NCBI RefSeq assembly: GCF_001553785.1
Contig: NZ_LOJP01000001.1
Span: forward strand, 2,077,461-2,141,460
Reading direction: 5' to 3'
Length of the DNA stretch: 64,000 nt
Origin: Actinoplanes sp. TFC3
GTDB taxonomy: Bacteria; Actinomycetota; Actinomycetes; Mycobacteriales; Micromonosporaceae
Each line of letters opens with the position of its first letter. Positions within the stretch are counted from its first letter, which is position 1. Shown piece by piece: positions 26,858 to 38,750 of this stretch. The notes below the pieces were generated by a model, which worked only from the letters and a program-made list of their open reading frames with translations, was not told the origin of the DNA and did no database searches. A program made the translations under genes and the position numbers.

Positions 26858-27499
26858 TCAGGCCTCGGGGACGCCGCCCTTGCCGACGATCTCGTCGATG
26901 AGGCCGTAGTCGCGGGCTTCCTCGGCGGACAGGCTGCGACCGGCGGACAGGTCGTCCTCGATGCGGCTGCGGGTCTGGCCGGTTACCTCCACCAGGCGCA
27001 GGATGACCTCTTCGAGCTCGCGTAGGTGCTGCCCGGCCGCGGCGGCTACCTCATCCGCGGTGCCCATGACTCCGGCGGCGCGGGGTTCGGCCAGGCGGAA
27101 GCGGGCGTGGCGGTAGGCCGAGCGCTTCTGGGCCGCGGCCAGGATCGCGAGCACGGCACCGCCGGCTTCCGAGGTCACCACGGCGTGCACCGGGGCGGTC
27201 ATGGCGTCGATCACGTCGATGACCGCGTGCGCCGCGTTCAGGTCACCGTTGCTGCTGGCGACGTGGAGCTGCACCGGATCGGGGCCTGCGGCGTCGAGGG
27301 TGAGCAGCGCTGCGGCCGTACCGGATGCGGATTGGCTCGTCAGAGGTCCTCGCACCATGACGATGCGCTGGTCGAAAAGGCGTTCCTCAAGCCAGCCGGG
27401 AAGGCTCGGGCCGGGAGCGGCGGCGGGGCTGGCATGCGGCCAGAAGTCCGGGGAGGGCTGGGCCGGTTGCCAGCGCATGGGGTCGTGGCGCAGATGCAT
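26858..27499 (-). CDS. ClpP-like protein lacking catalytic residues
   Basis: 213 residues. The ATG was chosen over the upstream TTG because GGAGG sits just before it and overlaps the TTG. The Clp protease fold is evident: FDQRIVMVRGPL, VQLHVASSNGDLNAAHAVIDVIDAM, and the end LSAEEARDYGLIDEIV. The active site is gone. The segment aligned with the catalytic serine motif (QAASMGA) reads SEAGGAV with Gly113 in place of Ser, and the histidine motif (MIHQP) reads RLAEP with Ala137 in place of His. The Asp region (IEDDL) remains. The N-terminus has a Pro-rich extension. It could be a non-catalytic ring partner, adaptor or regulator. Confidence 0.82.
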   Translation of the reverse strand: MHLRHDPMRWQPAQPSPDFWPHASPAAAPGPSLPGWLEERLFDQRIVMVRGPLTSQSASGTAAALLTLDAAGPDPVQLHVASSNGDLNAAHAVIDVIDAMTAPVHAVVTSEAGGAVLAILAAAQKRSAYRHARFRLAEPRAAGVMGTADEVAAAAGQHLRELEEVILRLVEVTGQTRSRIEDDLSAGRSLSAEEARDYGLIDEIVGKGGVPEA

Positions 27500-27629
27500 C
27501 GGTACCTCCAATGGTCCGACTCTACGGTCACGACCCCGTCGCTCCGGAAGCCATTAAGCCCACGGCTTAGCCGTGAAGGACTCCCGCGCAGCAAGATCAA
27601 TGGTCATCTGGCCGCGGTGCGTTCGGGTC

Positions 27630-28283
27630 CTACCAGCCGCGGGCGTGCCATTCGGGGAGGCTGGGGCGTTCGGTGCCCAGGGTTGAGTCCTTGCCGTGGC
27701 CCGGGTAGAACCAGGTGTCGTCGGGCAGGCGGTCGAACAGCTTTGTCTGCACGTCGTTGATCAGCGATGCGAAGTTCTTCTTGTCGCCGCGGGTGTTTCC
27801 GACGCCGCCCGGGAAGAGGCTGTCGCCGGTCCACAGGTGGGCGATGCCGTCGGGCTCGCGGTAGAGCAGCACGATCGAGCCCGGGGTGTGGCCGACCACG
27901 TGGATCACTTCGAGGGTGCAGTCGCCCACCGTGATGGTGTCGCCGTCGGTGACGGTTTCGGTGACGACCGGGATTTCGGCTGCGTCGTCGGCGCCGGCGA
28001 TGGACCGGGCGCCGGTGGCCTTCACGATCTCGGCCAGGGCGCCGTGGTGGTCCCAGTGCCGGTGGGTGGTCACGACGGTGCTCAGGCCGGCGTCCCCGAT
28101 CAGGTCCAGCAGGGTCCGGGCGTCGTTCGCGGCGTCGATCAGCAGCTGGCTGCCGTCGGAGGTGCAGCGCAGCAGATAGGCGTTGTTGTCCGTCTCGCCG
28201 ACCGAGACCTTGGTGACGGTCAGGCCGTTGAGCTCGCGGACGGCGGGAGCCGAGCCCCGGCTCACATCTCCGGTGTAGGTCAT
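27630..28283 (-). CDS. MBL-fold metallo-hydrolase (glyoxalase II-like)
   Basis: 217 residues. The metallo-beta-lactamase fold is complete: the metal motif THRHWDHHGA (HxHxDH), VVGHTPGSIVLLY with the third-ligand His, LWTGDSLF with the bridging Asp, and the C-terminal YPGHGKDSTLG His. The size and the TxGD/GHG order match the small glyoxalase II-like hydrolases of actinobacteria, which act on thioesters or similar. The substrate cannot be read. It lies four bases downstream of the DinB-type gene on the same strand, so the two form one operon. A link to mycothiol or thiol detoxification is plausible, not shown. Confidence 0.88.
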   Translation of the reverse strand: MTYTGDVSRGSAPAVRELNGLTVTKVSVGETDNNAYLLRCTSDGSQLLIDAANDARTLLDLIGDAGLSTVVTTHRHWDHHGALAEIVKATGARSIAGADDAAEIPVVTETVTDGDTITVGDCTLEVIHVVGHTPGSIVLLYREPDGIAHLWTGDSLFPGGVGNTRGDKKNFASLINDVQTKLFDRLPDDTWFYPGHGKDSTLGTERPSLPEWHARGW

Positions 28284-28287
28284 CGCG

Positions 28288-28980
28288 TCACTTCCATCTC
28301 GGGGGTACGGGCAGTTCTCCGTCGGGGGCCACGGTCAGCCCGGCGCCGTCCGAGCGGCCGGCCAGCCACGCGGCGATCTCGCGGGTGGGGCCGCCGACAG
28401 CAGGCGCCGACTCGGTGGGCACGCCGATGGTGATGGCTTGGTCCAGGCCGTGCGGGCGCAGGATCAGCGGAGCCGCCTCCAGGTTGTGCCCGCCGGTGAT
28501 CTCGCGGATCAGGCGCACCGCGAAGGCATCCGACCAGTCCTCCGGGGTGTAGCCGCCGCCGAGGTCGACGTGGTGCACCTCCACCTCGCGCAGCCGCGCC
28601 CACGGCAGGAACGCCGCGGACCGGCCGTTCGCGGACAGCACGAAGGCCCACGCCTCGGCCGTCATCGCGGCGGCCGCGTCGGCGAAGCGGTCGTGGGACT
28701 CGCGCAGGTCGGCGATCTGCTCGGTCAGCGGGCGGGTGTGGCCGGCTTCGATGTCCTCGTCGCGCGCGGTGGACGACGGATATTGCGGCACGTCCTCGCC
28801 GGTGCGAGCCCCGGTCAGCAGGGTGGTGAACGAGTCAGCGTTGCGCGCCACATGGGTCAGCACGTGACCCACCGTCCAGCCGGGCAGCCGCGAGGGCGCC
28901 GTCGGGTCGAGCTGCGCAGCGGTGCTGAGCAGCCGCTCGGTTGCCTGATCGACATCGGTCAGGAGGACCAGTGGATCCAT
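28288..28980 (-). CDS. Maleylpyruvate isomerase family mycothiol-dependent protein
   Basis: 230 residues from the ATG giving MDPLVLLTDVDQATERLL; a GTG 12 bases upstream is possible. The DinB/MDMPI four-helix N-domain is clear, with RLPGWTVGHVLTHVARNADSF (metal-site His at the HVLTH motif) and LPWARLREVEVHHVDLGGGYTPEDW (second His pair). A C-terminal domain with DQAITIG and GPTREIAAWLAGRSDG is the SCP2-like MDMPI C-domain. Family enzymes use mycothiol, the actinobacterial thiol, for isomerisation or transfer. The downstream MBL hydrolase in the same unit fits thiol chemistry. Confidence 0.88.
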   Translation of the reverse strand: MDPLVLLTDVDQATERLLSTAAQLDPTAPSRLPGWTVGHVLTHVARNADSFTTLLTGARTGEDVPQYPSSTARDEDIEAGHTRPLTEQIADLRESHDRFADAAAAMTAEAWAFVLSANGRSAAFLPWARLREVEVHHVDLGGGYTPEDWSDAFAVRLIREITGGHNLEAAPLILRPHGLDQAITIGVPTESAPAVGGPTREIAAWLAGRSDGAGLTVAPDGELPVPPRWK

Positions 28981-29091
28981 CGTCACGACCACGACCCTAT
29001 CGGGAAATCGGTTTCGCCCGGCGTCACCGCGACCGTACCGTCGGTGCCGACGCGTCCCCCGAACTGTTCCCGTTGAGAAAATGAGAGTCTG

Positions 29092-29832
29092 ATGTCCGAC
29101 CTGCCCGCCCTGGGCTGGGACGCGGCTGTCGCGTCCGCCTATCGTTGCTTCGATCGCCCGGATACCTGTCCGGGCCGGGTGCTGCGCGCCGAGCGTGGCG
29201 TCTGCACCGTGCTGACCCCCGGCGGCGTGGACCGGGCCAGTCTGGCCGGCAACCTGCTGCTCAGCACGGCCGGTTACCCCGCCGACCTACCCTGCGCGGG
29301 GGACTGGGTGGTGGTGCGGCGCTGGCCGGATCGCCGCACGACCGTGGAGCTGGTGCTGCCCCGGCGCACCGCGCTGACCGAGAACCAGCCGCTCGCGGCC
29401 AATGTGGACACGGTCGCGGTGGTGGAGCCCCTGCACCCGCGACCAGATGAGGCGCTGATCGGGCGGTTGCTCACGCTGGCCCGGCAATCGGGGGCACAGC
29501 CGGTGATCGTGCTCACCAAATGTGACCTGGCTCGCGATCCCCAGCTCATCCTGCGAAAACTCCGGGAAACCGCTCCGGGGGTACGAACCCAGCTCACCAG
29601 CACCCGGACCCGGGCCGGCCTGGACGACCTGCGGGACCTGGTGCCACCGGGCCGCACGCTGGCCCTGCTGGGGCGCCCCGGCGCGGGCAAGTCGGCGCTG
29701 GTCAGCGTGTTGGTGGGGGCTGGCGCTCCGACCGTACCGGGAAGTCTGATCCCGCTTGCCGGGGGTGGTGCCGTGCTGGACCTGACCGCCGGGCGGGACC
29801 CGGCGCCGGCCGCCCAGGCGAGTCGGCGGTGA
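29092..29832 (+). CDS. Degenerate/truncated RsgA-like GTPase
   Basis: 246 residues against ~330 for typical RsgA. The OB-fold N-domain and the start of the circularly permuted GTPase are present: G4 TKCD at 142-145, then G1 GRPGAGKS at 194-201. The switch region (HTTTHRE-like) after G1 is missing. The G3 DTPG site reads DLTAG (~230-234), and the frame stops soon after, so the C-terminal Cys/His zinc domain that docks on the 30S subunit is absent. It keeps intact codon use, so it may be a functional fragment, but hydrolysis and ribosome binding as in RsgA are unlikely. Divergent from the DinB-type gene. Confidence 0.78.
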   Translation: MSDLPALGWDAAVASAYRCFDRPDTCPGRVLRAERGVCTVLTPGGVDRASLAGNLLLSTAGYPADLPCAGDWVVVRRWPDRRTTVELVLPRRTALTENQPLAANVDTVAVVEPLHPRPDEALIGRLLTLARQSGAQPVIVLTKCDLARDPQLILRKLRETAPGVRTQLTSTRTRAGLDDLRDLVPPGRTLALLGRPGAGKSALVSVLVGAGAPTVPGSLIPLAGGGAVLDLTAGRDPAPAAQASRR

Positions 29833-29857
29833 CCCGCCCCTCTGGCAAAATGCACCG

Positions 29858-31654
29858 GTGCCCACGGTCGAGCAAGAGGTCATCGCGAAGCGTCCCGAGC
29901 CGCTGACGGACGCCTCGCGGCCCTTCTACGCCCGGCGCAGTCTGTGGGGCCTGCTCAGCTATCTCGCGCTGGCCGTGGTTGTGATGATCCAGTTGTGGAT
30001 CAGCCCGTCGGGGCGCGTGCTGGCCGCCAACGACAACGACCACGGCTTCTTCCTGTTCGTTCTGGCGCACGGCGAGCGGGTGGTCTTCCACGGCGACAAC
30101 CCGTTCTTCACCGGCCGGATGAACGTGCCCGACGGGGTGAACCTGATGGCCAACACCTCGGTGCTGGCCCTGAGCGTGCCGTTCGCCCCGATCACCCACT
30201 TCTTCGGGCCGGGCCTCACGCTCGTGCTGTTGCTCACGCTCAGTCTGGCCGGGACCGCGGCGGCCTGGTGGTGGGTTCTCCGGCAGTTTCTGGTACGAAC
30301 CCAGCGCGCCGCCTGGATCGGTGGCCTGTGGTGCGGGTTCGCCCCGGCGATGGTCTCGCACGCCAACGGCCATGTGAACTTCGTCGCCCAGTTCGTGGTG
30401 CCGTTCATCGTCTGGCAGGTCTTGCGGCTGCGCGAGCCCGGACGGATCGTGCGCGGCGGGGTGATCCTCGGGCTGCTGATCGTGATGCAGGTCTTTCTCA
30501 ACGAGGAAGTGCTGCTGTTCACGGCCCTGACGCTGCTCGTGTTCATCGTGGCCTACGGCGCTTTCGCCCGCGAGGTCGTCAAAGCGGCGTGGCGCCGGTT
30601 CGTGCTGGGGCTGGGGGTGGCCGCCGGCACCGCGCTGGTGCTGCTGGCGTACCCGCTGTGGTGGCAGTTCGCCGGTCCGCAGAGCTACACCGGGCAGCCG
30701 TTCGAGCCGGGCAAGTTCGTTACCGATCTGCTGGCCGTCGGGGCGTACGCGCGGCAGTCGCTGGCCGGCAACGGGGTGGTCGCACGGGCGCTGAGCGTCA
30801 GCCCGACCGAGGACGACTCGTTCTGGGGTCTGCCGCTGCTGGTGATGCTCGTGGTGGCGGCCGTCATGCTGTGGCGCACCATCGCGGCCCGCGCAGCGGT
30901 CATTGCCGGGGTGGTGCTGCTGGTGGCCTCGCTGGGCCCGCGGTTGCGGGTGGCCGGGCACGACACCGGCTTCCCGATGCCGTTCGCGCTGGTCCAGCAC
31001 GTGCCGATCATCGACCTGGTCAGCGTGACCCGGTTCGCGATGGTACCCTCGACGATCATCGGGGTGCTGCTGGCGCTGGCCTGGGACCGGGCACCTGAGC
31101 TGCCGCACCGGCGCCGGGTCGCGTTCTGGGCCGGCATGGTGGTGGCGCTGGTGCCGGTGCTGCCCAAGCCGCTGCCGGTGGTCGATGCGCCGCCGCTGCC
31201 GCCGTTCATCGCCCAGCGGATGTGGGAGCAGTATGTGCCCGACGACCGGACGCTGGTGAGCGTGCCGGTGCCGGAGGTCACTTCCGGTCGTACCGGAATG
31301 CGGTGGTTCGCCCTGTCGGGTCTCGGCTTCGCCGTGCCGCGGGGATACTTCATGGGGCCGGCGAACCCACCGGTCAACCGCACCGGATCGTGGAACGCGG
31401 CGCCCCGGGCCACCGCCGACCTGCTGCGCATCGCGGGGGCGTACGGTCGGATGCCGGAGCTGTCGGAGATCGACCGGCGGGCCGCGCTGGCCGACCTGAC
31501 CTACTGGCGGGCCGCGGTGGTGGTGCTCGACCCGGCCACCGCTAACCATGATCTGCTCAGAACCATCCTCACGTACCTGATCGGCAGCGCTCCGCAACAG
31601 GTTGGTGGCGTTGAGTTGTGGGACGTCAAGGGGCTGATTCATCCCGCCGGGTGA
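29858..31654 (+). CDS. Polytopic membrane protein, GT-C-like
   Basis: 598 residues from a GTG 23 bases after the RsgA-like stop. Roughly eleven hydrophobic segments cover residues ~28-440, and a soluble C-terminal part (~450-598) follows. The loop after TM1 has NDNDHGFFLFVLAHGERV and DNPFFTGRMNVPDGVNLMANTS, an acidic first extracytoplasmic loop as in GT-C glycosyltransferases and their relatives in actinobacteria. I cannot assign donor or acceptor, so it may act in cell-envelope or glycolipid assembly. Probably co-transcribed with the RsgA fragment. Confidence 0.65.
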   Translation: MPTVEQEVIAKRPEPLTDASRPFYARRSLWGLLSYLALAVVVMIQLWISPSGRVLAANDNDHGFFLFVLAHGERVVFHGDNPFFTGRMNVPDGVNLMANTSVLALSVPFAPITHFFGPGLTLVLLLTLSLAGTAAAWWWVLRQFLVRTQRAAWIGGLWCGFAPAMVSHANGHVNFVAQFVVPFIVWQVLRLREPGRIVRGGVILGLLIVMQVFLNEEVLLFTALTLLVFIVAYGAFAREVVKAAWRRFVLGLGVAAGTALVLLAYPLWWQFAGPQSYTGQPFEPGKFVTDLLAVGAYARQSLAGNGVVARALSVSPTEDDSFWGLPLLVMLVVAAVMLWRTIAARAAVIAGVVLLVASLGPRLRVAGHDTGFPMPFALVQHVPIIDLVSVTRFAMVPSTIIGVLLALAWDRAPELPHRRRVAFWAGMVVALVPVLPKPLPVVDAPPLPPFIAQRMWEQYVPDDRTLVSVPVPEVTSGRTGMRWFALSGLGFAVPRGYFMGPANPPVNRTGSWNAAPRATADLLRIAGAYGRMPELSEIDRRAALADLTYWRAAVVVLDPATANHDLLRTILTYLIGSAPQQVGGVELWDVKGLIHPAG

Positions 31655-31701
31655 CGGGAATGGGCGGGTAGGTTTGGGTGCTGTACTCCGACGGCGAAAA
31701 C

Positions 31702-31724
31702 ATGTCGTACCCCGGCGCTAGGGT
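31702..31724 (+). promoter_or_regulatory. RecA-NDp/PafBC-type promoter of uvrA
   Basis: ATGTCGTAC (31702-31710), an 8-base spacer, then TAGGGT (31719-31724). Same arrangement as at uvrB, sharing the TGTCGTACCCC core. The GTG start lies 39 bases further on with a GGAG ribosome site. Confidence 0.72.
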
Positions 31725-31763
31725 GCTGGCGCCTATTGTCTTGACGTTACGGAGTGGCTGGCT

Positions 31764-34730
<2,967 letters not shown>

Positions 34731-34781
34731 GGTCGCCCCTCGAGGCTAATACTTTAAGGCCACAGGTAACTCACAGCGACG

Positions 34782-34822
34782 ACGCGCGCCCCGCCCGCCA
34801 CCTGCGGAAACGGGGCGCGCGT
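34782..34822 (+). terminator. GC-rich hairpin after uvrA
   Basis: A 12-bp stem ACGCGCGCCCCG (34782-34793) with its complement at 34811-34822; no clear T-tract. Confidence 0.7.
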
Positions 34823-34979
34823 GGTTGCGGTGGGACCGGAACGCGCCGGAAACCAGGGGTTACGGCTGATAATTTCGGCTGCGGCCATGAACCACACCGG
34901 GTGGCCGCGCGTACATACAAGCAACGCCGTGTGACCTCATCACGCGGAACAGCGGGTACTTCGAAGGGTTTGGCAACAG

Positions 34980-35525
34980 ATGACTGACGTGCAGACGAGG
35001 CCCGACACCGACCTCACGGGCACCGGCGAGCAGCCGGCCGGCAACGCCGCGGCTACCTCCCGGCGCGTCGTGCTCGTGGGCGCCGGAGCGCTCGGCGCCG
35101 GCTGCCTTCTGGCCGCCTGCGGTACGGACTCCTCCACCAGCTCCAGCACGACCGGGGCCAACGGCGGCGACTTCAGCAACGACCCGGCCCCGGCTGGCAG
35201 CTCCACCGCGGGCCCCAAGGGCGGCGGCGACTCCTCCGGCGGCGGAGCAACGCTTGTCGCGGTTGCCGACGTTCCCGAGGGCGGCGGCGTGATCAAGGGT
35301 GACTACGTCATCACCCAGCCCGAGGCCGGCACGTACAAGGCGTTCAGCAAGATCTGCACGCATCAGGGCTGCCCGGTCAACAAGGTCGAGAACGGCCAGA
35401 TCAAGTGCCCGTGCCACGCCAGTACGTTCTCCATCGAGGACGGCTCGCCCACCGGCGGCCCGGCGACCAAGGCGCTGGCCGAGACCAAGGTCAAGGTGGA
35501 CGGCGACAACGTCGTTTCCGCATGA
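34980..35525 (+). CDS. Rieske [2Fe-2S] Tat lipoprotein
   Basis: 181 residues. A twin-arginine signal (SRRVVLVGAGALGAGCLLAAC) with a lipobox Cys puts it on the outer membrane face after folded export. A Ser/Gly/Pro-rich linker follows (~47-88), then a small Rieske domain with CTHQGC (~122-127) and CPCHAS (~139-144), the four ligands of the cluster. This type of small Rieske lipoprotein is common in actinobacteria and is not part of the cytochrome bc complex; the electron partner is unknown. It is monocistronic between the uvrA terminator and the two-component genes. Confidence 0.9.
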   Translation: MTDVQTRPDTDLTGTGEQPAGNAAATSRRVVLVGAGALGAGCLLAACGTDSSTSSSTTGANGGDFSNDPAPAGSSTAGPKGGGDSSGGGATLVAVADVPEGGGVIKGDYVITQPEAGTYKAFSKICTHQGCPVNKVENGQIKCPCHASTFSIEDGSPTGGPATKALAETKVKVDGDNVVSA

Positions 35526-35643
35526 GGGCTGGGGACCGGCCCTTCGCTGACCCTGCCGGGCGCGGGGCCGGTCCTTGCCCGTCGCCAACCTTCAAGATCT
35601 TGTCAGCTTTGCCGTAGAACTCCGCCGCAGCCCGCGACCGACC

Positions 35644-35649
35644 TATAGT
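35644..35649 (+). promoter_or_regulatory. -10 element giving a leaderless response-regulator mRNA
   Basis: TATAGT ends seven bases before the GTG at 35657, and there is no Shine-Dalgarno sequence. No clear -35 is seen. Confidence 0.45.
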
Positions 35650-35656
35650 CGCCGTC

Positions 35657-36349
35657 GTGTGCGCCCATGTCCTCGTTGCCGAAGATGATCGCCGGCAGGC
35701 CGAGCTGCTGCGCCAGTACCTGCGGGCCGAGGGCCACGAGGTGGTCGTGGTGCACGACGGTCACTCGGCGCTCAGCACGGCCCGCCTGCAGCCTCCGGAC
35801 CTGCTGATCCTGGATGTCATGATGCCCGGGCTCAGCGGACTCGAGGTGTGCCGGGCGCTGCGCCGTGACAGCGATGTGCTGGTGCTGATGCTCACCGCCC
35901 GCTCGGGCGAGGAGGATCTGCTGCTCGGCCTGGACCTGGGAGCCGACGACTACCTGACCAAACCGTACAGCCCCCGGGAACTGGCGGCGCGGGTCCGTAC
36001 CCTGCTGCGGCGGCGCCGAGCGGCCCCGCAGCCGCAGGACGGGGTGCTGACGGTCGGGCCGCTGACCATCGACCCGGCCCGGCACCGCATCGCCTGCGCC
36101 GGGGAACCGGTGGAGTGCACACCGGGGGAGTTCGCCATCCTCGCCGCCATGGCCGGCGCGCCGGACCGCGTCTTCACCCGCGCCCAACTGCTCGATCACA
36201 CCCGCGGCATCGACCGCAACTCCACGGTGCGCACCATCGACATGCACGTGATGAACCTGCGCCGCAAGATCGAGCCTGACCCGCGCCGACCGGCCCGGCT
36301 GGTGACTGTCTACGGCGTGGGTTACAAGCTGGCCGGCGGCTCCGATTGA
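35657..36349 (+). CDS. OmpR-family response regulator
   Basis: 230 residues from GTG. The receiver domain has the acidic pair ED-D (~9-11), the phosphoacceptor Asp53 in LLILDVMMPG, the conserved Thr in LMLTAR and Lys in DDYLTKPYSP. The C-terminal winged helix (GEFAILAAMAGAPDRVFTRAQLLD, then TVRTIDMHVMNLRRKIE) is OmpR/PhoB type. Its stop overlaps the start of the sensor kinase by four bases. Together with the nearby lipoprotein and MFP/permease genes it looks like an envelope-stress locus, but targets are unknown. Confidence 0.93.
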   Translation: MCAHVLVAEDDRRQAELLRQYLRAEGHEVVVVHDGHSALSTARLQPPDLLILDVMMPGLSGLEVCRALRRDSDVLVLMLTARSGEEDLLLGLDLGADDYLTKPYSPRELAARVRTLLRRRRAAPQPQDGVLTVGPLTIDPARHRIACAGEPVECTPGEFAILAAMAGAPDRVFTRAQLLDHTRGIDRNSTVRTIDMHVMNLRRKIEPDPRRPARLVTVYGVGYKLAGGSD

Positions 36350-38111
36350 CCCGGGTCCCGCTGCGCCGCAGCCTGGTGGTCCGGCTGCTGGCCACCTCGG
36401 TGCTGATCGCGCTGGCCGCCATCGCCGCCACAGCCTGGCTCGCCGTGCAGTCCACCAGCCGGGCCATCCGGCAAGAGCAGGGCCGCTCGCTCGCCGACGA
36501 CAAGAGCGTCTACGACATGCTGATCGGCTACGCCGCCACGCACCGCGACTGGACCGGCGTGCAGCCACTGATCGACGCCCGGGCGGCCAAGATCGACCGG
36601 CGGATCACCCTGCTCACCGATGACCGCGAGGTCATCGCCGATTCCGCGAAGGGCGAGCCGCCGACCGCTGCGCGAGCCTCTGCGACCGTCGACCCGCTGC
36701 ACCTCGACCAGGGGCTCACCGGCGGGGCCGAGCGCATCGATGCGCGCGTCGCTGGGCCGTACCGGCTGCCGGAAGCAGAACACGCCAAGCTGCGCCTGGC
36801 CGCGGAGAAGGACTTGCAGTGCCTGACCGGGACCGGCGGCGAGGGCCAACTGGTGGACACCTCGGCCGGCCGTCCCGTGGTGCAGGTGCTGACCCCGTCC
36901 CCGGGTGGGGTCGCCGCTCAGTGCACCGGGCAGAGCCGGATCGTGACGCCCACCGAGGAGCGCGCTCTGCGGGCTCTCGCCGGGCTGACCCAGCGATGCC
37001 TCGGTCTCAACGGCAGGGAAGAGATGGTCATTTCCCGGACTACTCGTTCAAGGCTTCGGACGTGGTCCGGGCCCGGGGGATGCCGAAGGTCAAGTCCTGC
37101 CTGGCCGAGGCCCGGGTGCAGCAACTGCGTCCGTACGTGCCGCCGCCCGCGCTGCTGTTCGTGACCGGCCCGGCCGCTGCGGCGGACGAGCCGGTGTTCA
37201 GCCTGTCGCGCGCCAACGTGCTGCGCATCGCCTGGGTCACCGGCGCGGTCCTGCTCGCCACCCTCGTGCTCACCGTGCTGACCGGGCGCCGGCTGGTCCG
37301 CCCGTTGCGGGCACTGACCGAGGCGGCCATGCGCCCGCTCGACGAGCACCGGGCCCCCATGCCGGTCGCCCGCGACGACGAGATCGGCTACCTGGCCCGA
37401 GCCCTCAACGACCTCACCGAGCGGCGCGACCAAGCCGAGACGCAGCGCCGGCTCATGGTCAGCGACGTCGCCCACGAACTGCGCACGCCGCTGACCAACA
37501 TCCGCGGCTGGCTGGAGGCCGCCCGCGACGGCGTGGTCCCGTCCGGGCCGGCCCTGCTGGAACTGCTGCACGACGAGTCGCTGTTGCTGCACCACATCAT
37601 CGACGACCTCGGCGATCTGGCCGCCGCCGACGCCGGCAACCTGCGCGTGCACCCCGAACGCGTGTGTCTGCGTGACCTGGTGACCCAGGTGCGCGATTCG
37701 CACCTCACCGCCGCGGCCGACGGCCGGATCACGCTGACCGCACAGGTGGCGGGCGACCCTGAGATCACTGCGGATCCGGTACGGCTACGTCAGCTTCTCG
37801 GCAACCTGGTGTCCAACGCGATCCGTTACACCCCCGCCGGCGGCGCCGTGACGCTGAGCGCCACGGTGGCCGGTGCCGAGCTTCTCGTCGCCGTGCAGGA
37901 CTCCGGCATCGGCATCGCCGAGCAGGACCTGCCGCGCATCTTCGACCGGTTCTGGCGCGCGGACACCTCCCGGGCCCGGGCCACCGGGGGCAGCGGTCTG
38001 GGACTGCCCATCGCCCGCCAGCTTGCCGAGGCGCACGGCGGCACGCTGACCGCGCTGAGCCGGCCGGGCGAGGGCACCACGATGACGCTGCGCCTGCCGG
38101 TCACTCCTTGA
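36346..38111 (+). pseudogene. Sensor histidine kinase, frameshifted
   Basis: Two adjoining frames together make one kinase. The first (from the start overlapping the regulator stop) encodes TM1 (VRLLATSVLIALAAIAATAWL), an extracytoplasmic sensor and continues to about LTQRCLGLNGR. From ~37,020 the matching sequence is in another frame: HFPDYSFKASDVV, TM2 (~37,215-37,280), HAMP, the HisKA box VSDVAHELRTPLTN, then NAIRYTP, DSGIGI and GGSGLGLPI of the ATPase. One extra G in the GGG at 37016-37018 would restore the frame. It may be a sequencing slip, a phase-variable site or a true loss. Without repair the product lacks the kinase core. Confidence 0.85.
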
Positions 38112-38660
38112 AGGACTCGCGGCGGCACTCCTGCATCTTGTCCGATCCCCAGTCGCCCAGCGGGCCCACCTCGGTCAGACCGAACTGACCGGTCTCCGGG
38201 TCGGGCGCGGTGAGCTTGTAGCCGGCCCGCTGGGCGCACTTGTAGAACTCGCGCTGGTTGTCCTTGAAGGCCGGCAGATCGGTGCGTAGCTGCCGGTCCT
38301 CGTACGTCTCCGGCTCAACGGGATGGCAGGCCGCCTGCACCTCCTTGGCCTTCTTGTCGCCCTGCTTGATCTTGAGGTAGACGACCTTCGCCTGCTCGTA
38401 ACCGGGTCCGCCCTTTTCGGTCACGCACTTGTCCCAGGCCGCCACCAGGGCGTCCCGTTCCTCGTCGCTGGCGTCGAGGCGGATCAGCGGGCGCCGGTCC
38501 TCGCCGTCACCGGAGGGCTGGGCCTTGGGGGCGTGCTCTGCAGGGTGGCGATCTGCGGGCTGCCGCTGGTGGTGTCGTTGTCCGGGCTGGAGCAGCCACC
38601 GAGCAGGCAGGCGACGGCGAGCGCCACAATGGTGGGACGGCGTGCAGTGGTTCGAGACAT
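38101..38660 (-). pseudogene. Lipoprotein, frameshifted at a C-run
   Basis: The start gives MSRTTARRPTIVALAVACLLGGC, a lipoprotein signal with lipobox Cys. After about 40 residues the frame must change to continue into the conserved-looking body (DASDEERDALVAAWDKCV, PGYEQAKVVYLK, LGDWGSDKMQECRRESF). The slip lies at the five-C run (five Gs on the + strand, 38527-38531); one more C would join STPPKAQPSGD. The body has paired Cys and is otherwise unrecognised. It converges with the kinase by 11 bases and is divergent from the MFP gene. Second frameshift in this locus. Confidence 0.75.
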
Positions 38661-38750
38661 GCCGACCACGATCACCGACCGGTGTCAGCATCCTGTCAAG
38701 ATCCATCGATCTGATCGCTTTCTGACAACCGCTCAGCATGATCTCCCAGC

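Noticed and set aside
29702..31642. A 646-codon minus-strand open frame opposite the polytopic membrane protein
   Set aside because: His/Pro/Gln/Arg-rich low-complexity product without homology; the plus-strand protein has proper membrane segments.
38661..38750. Repeated TGTCA-like motifs between the lipoprotein and MFP genes as an OmpR-type operator
   Set aside because: Spacing is irregular and no consistent direct repeat could be defined.
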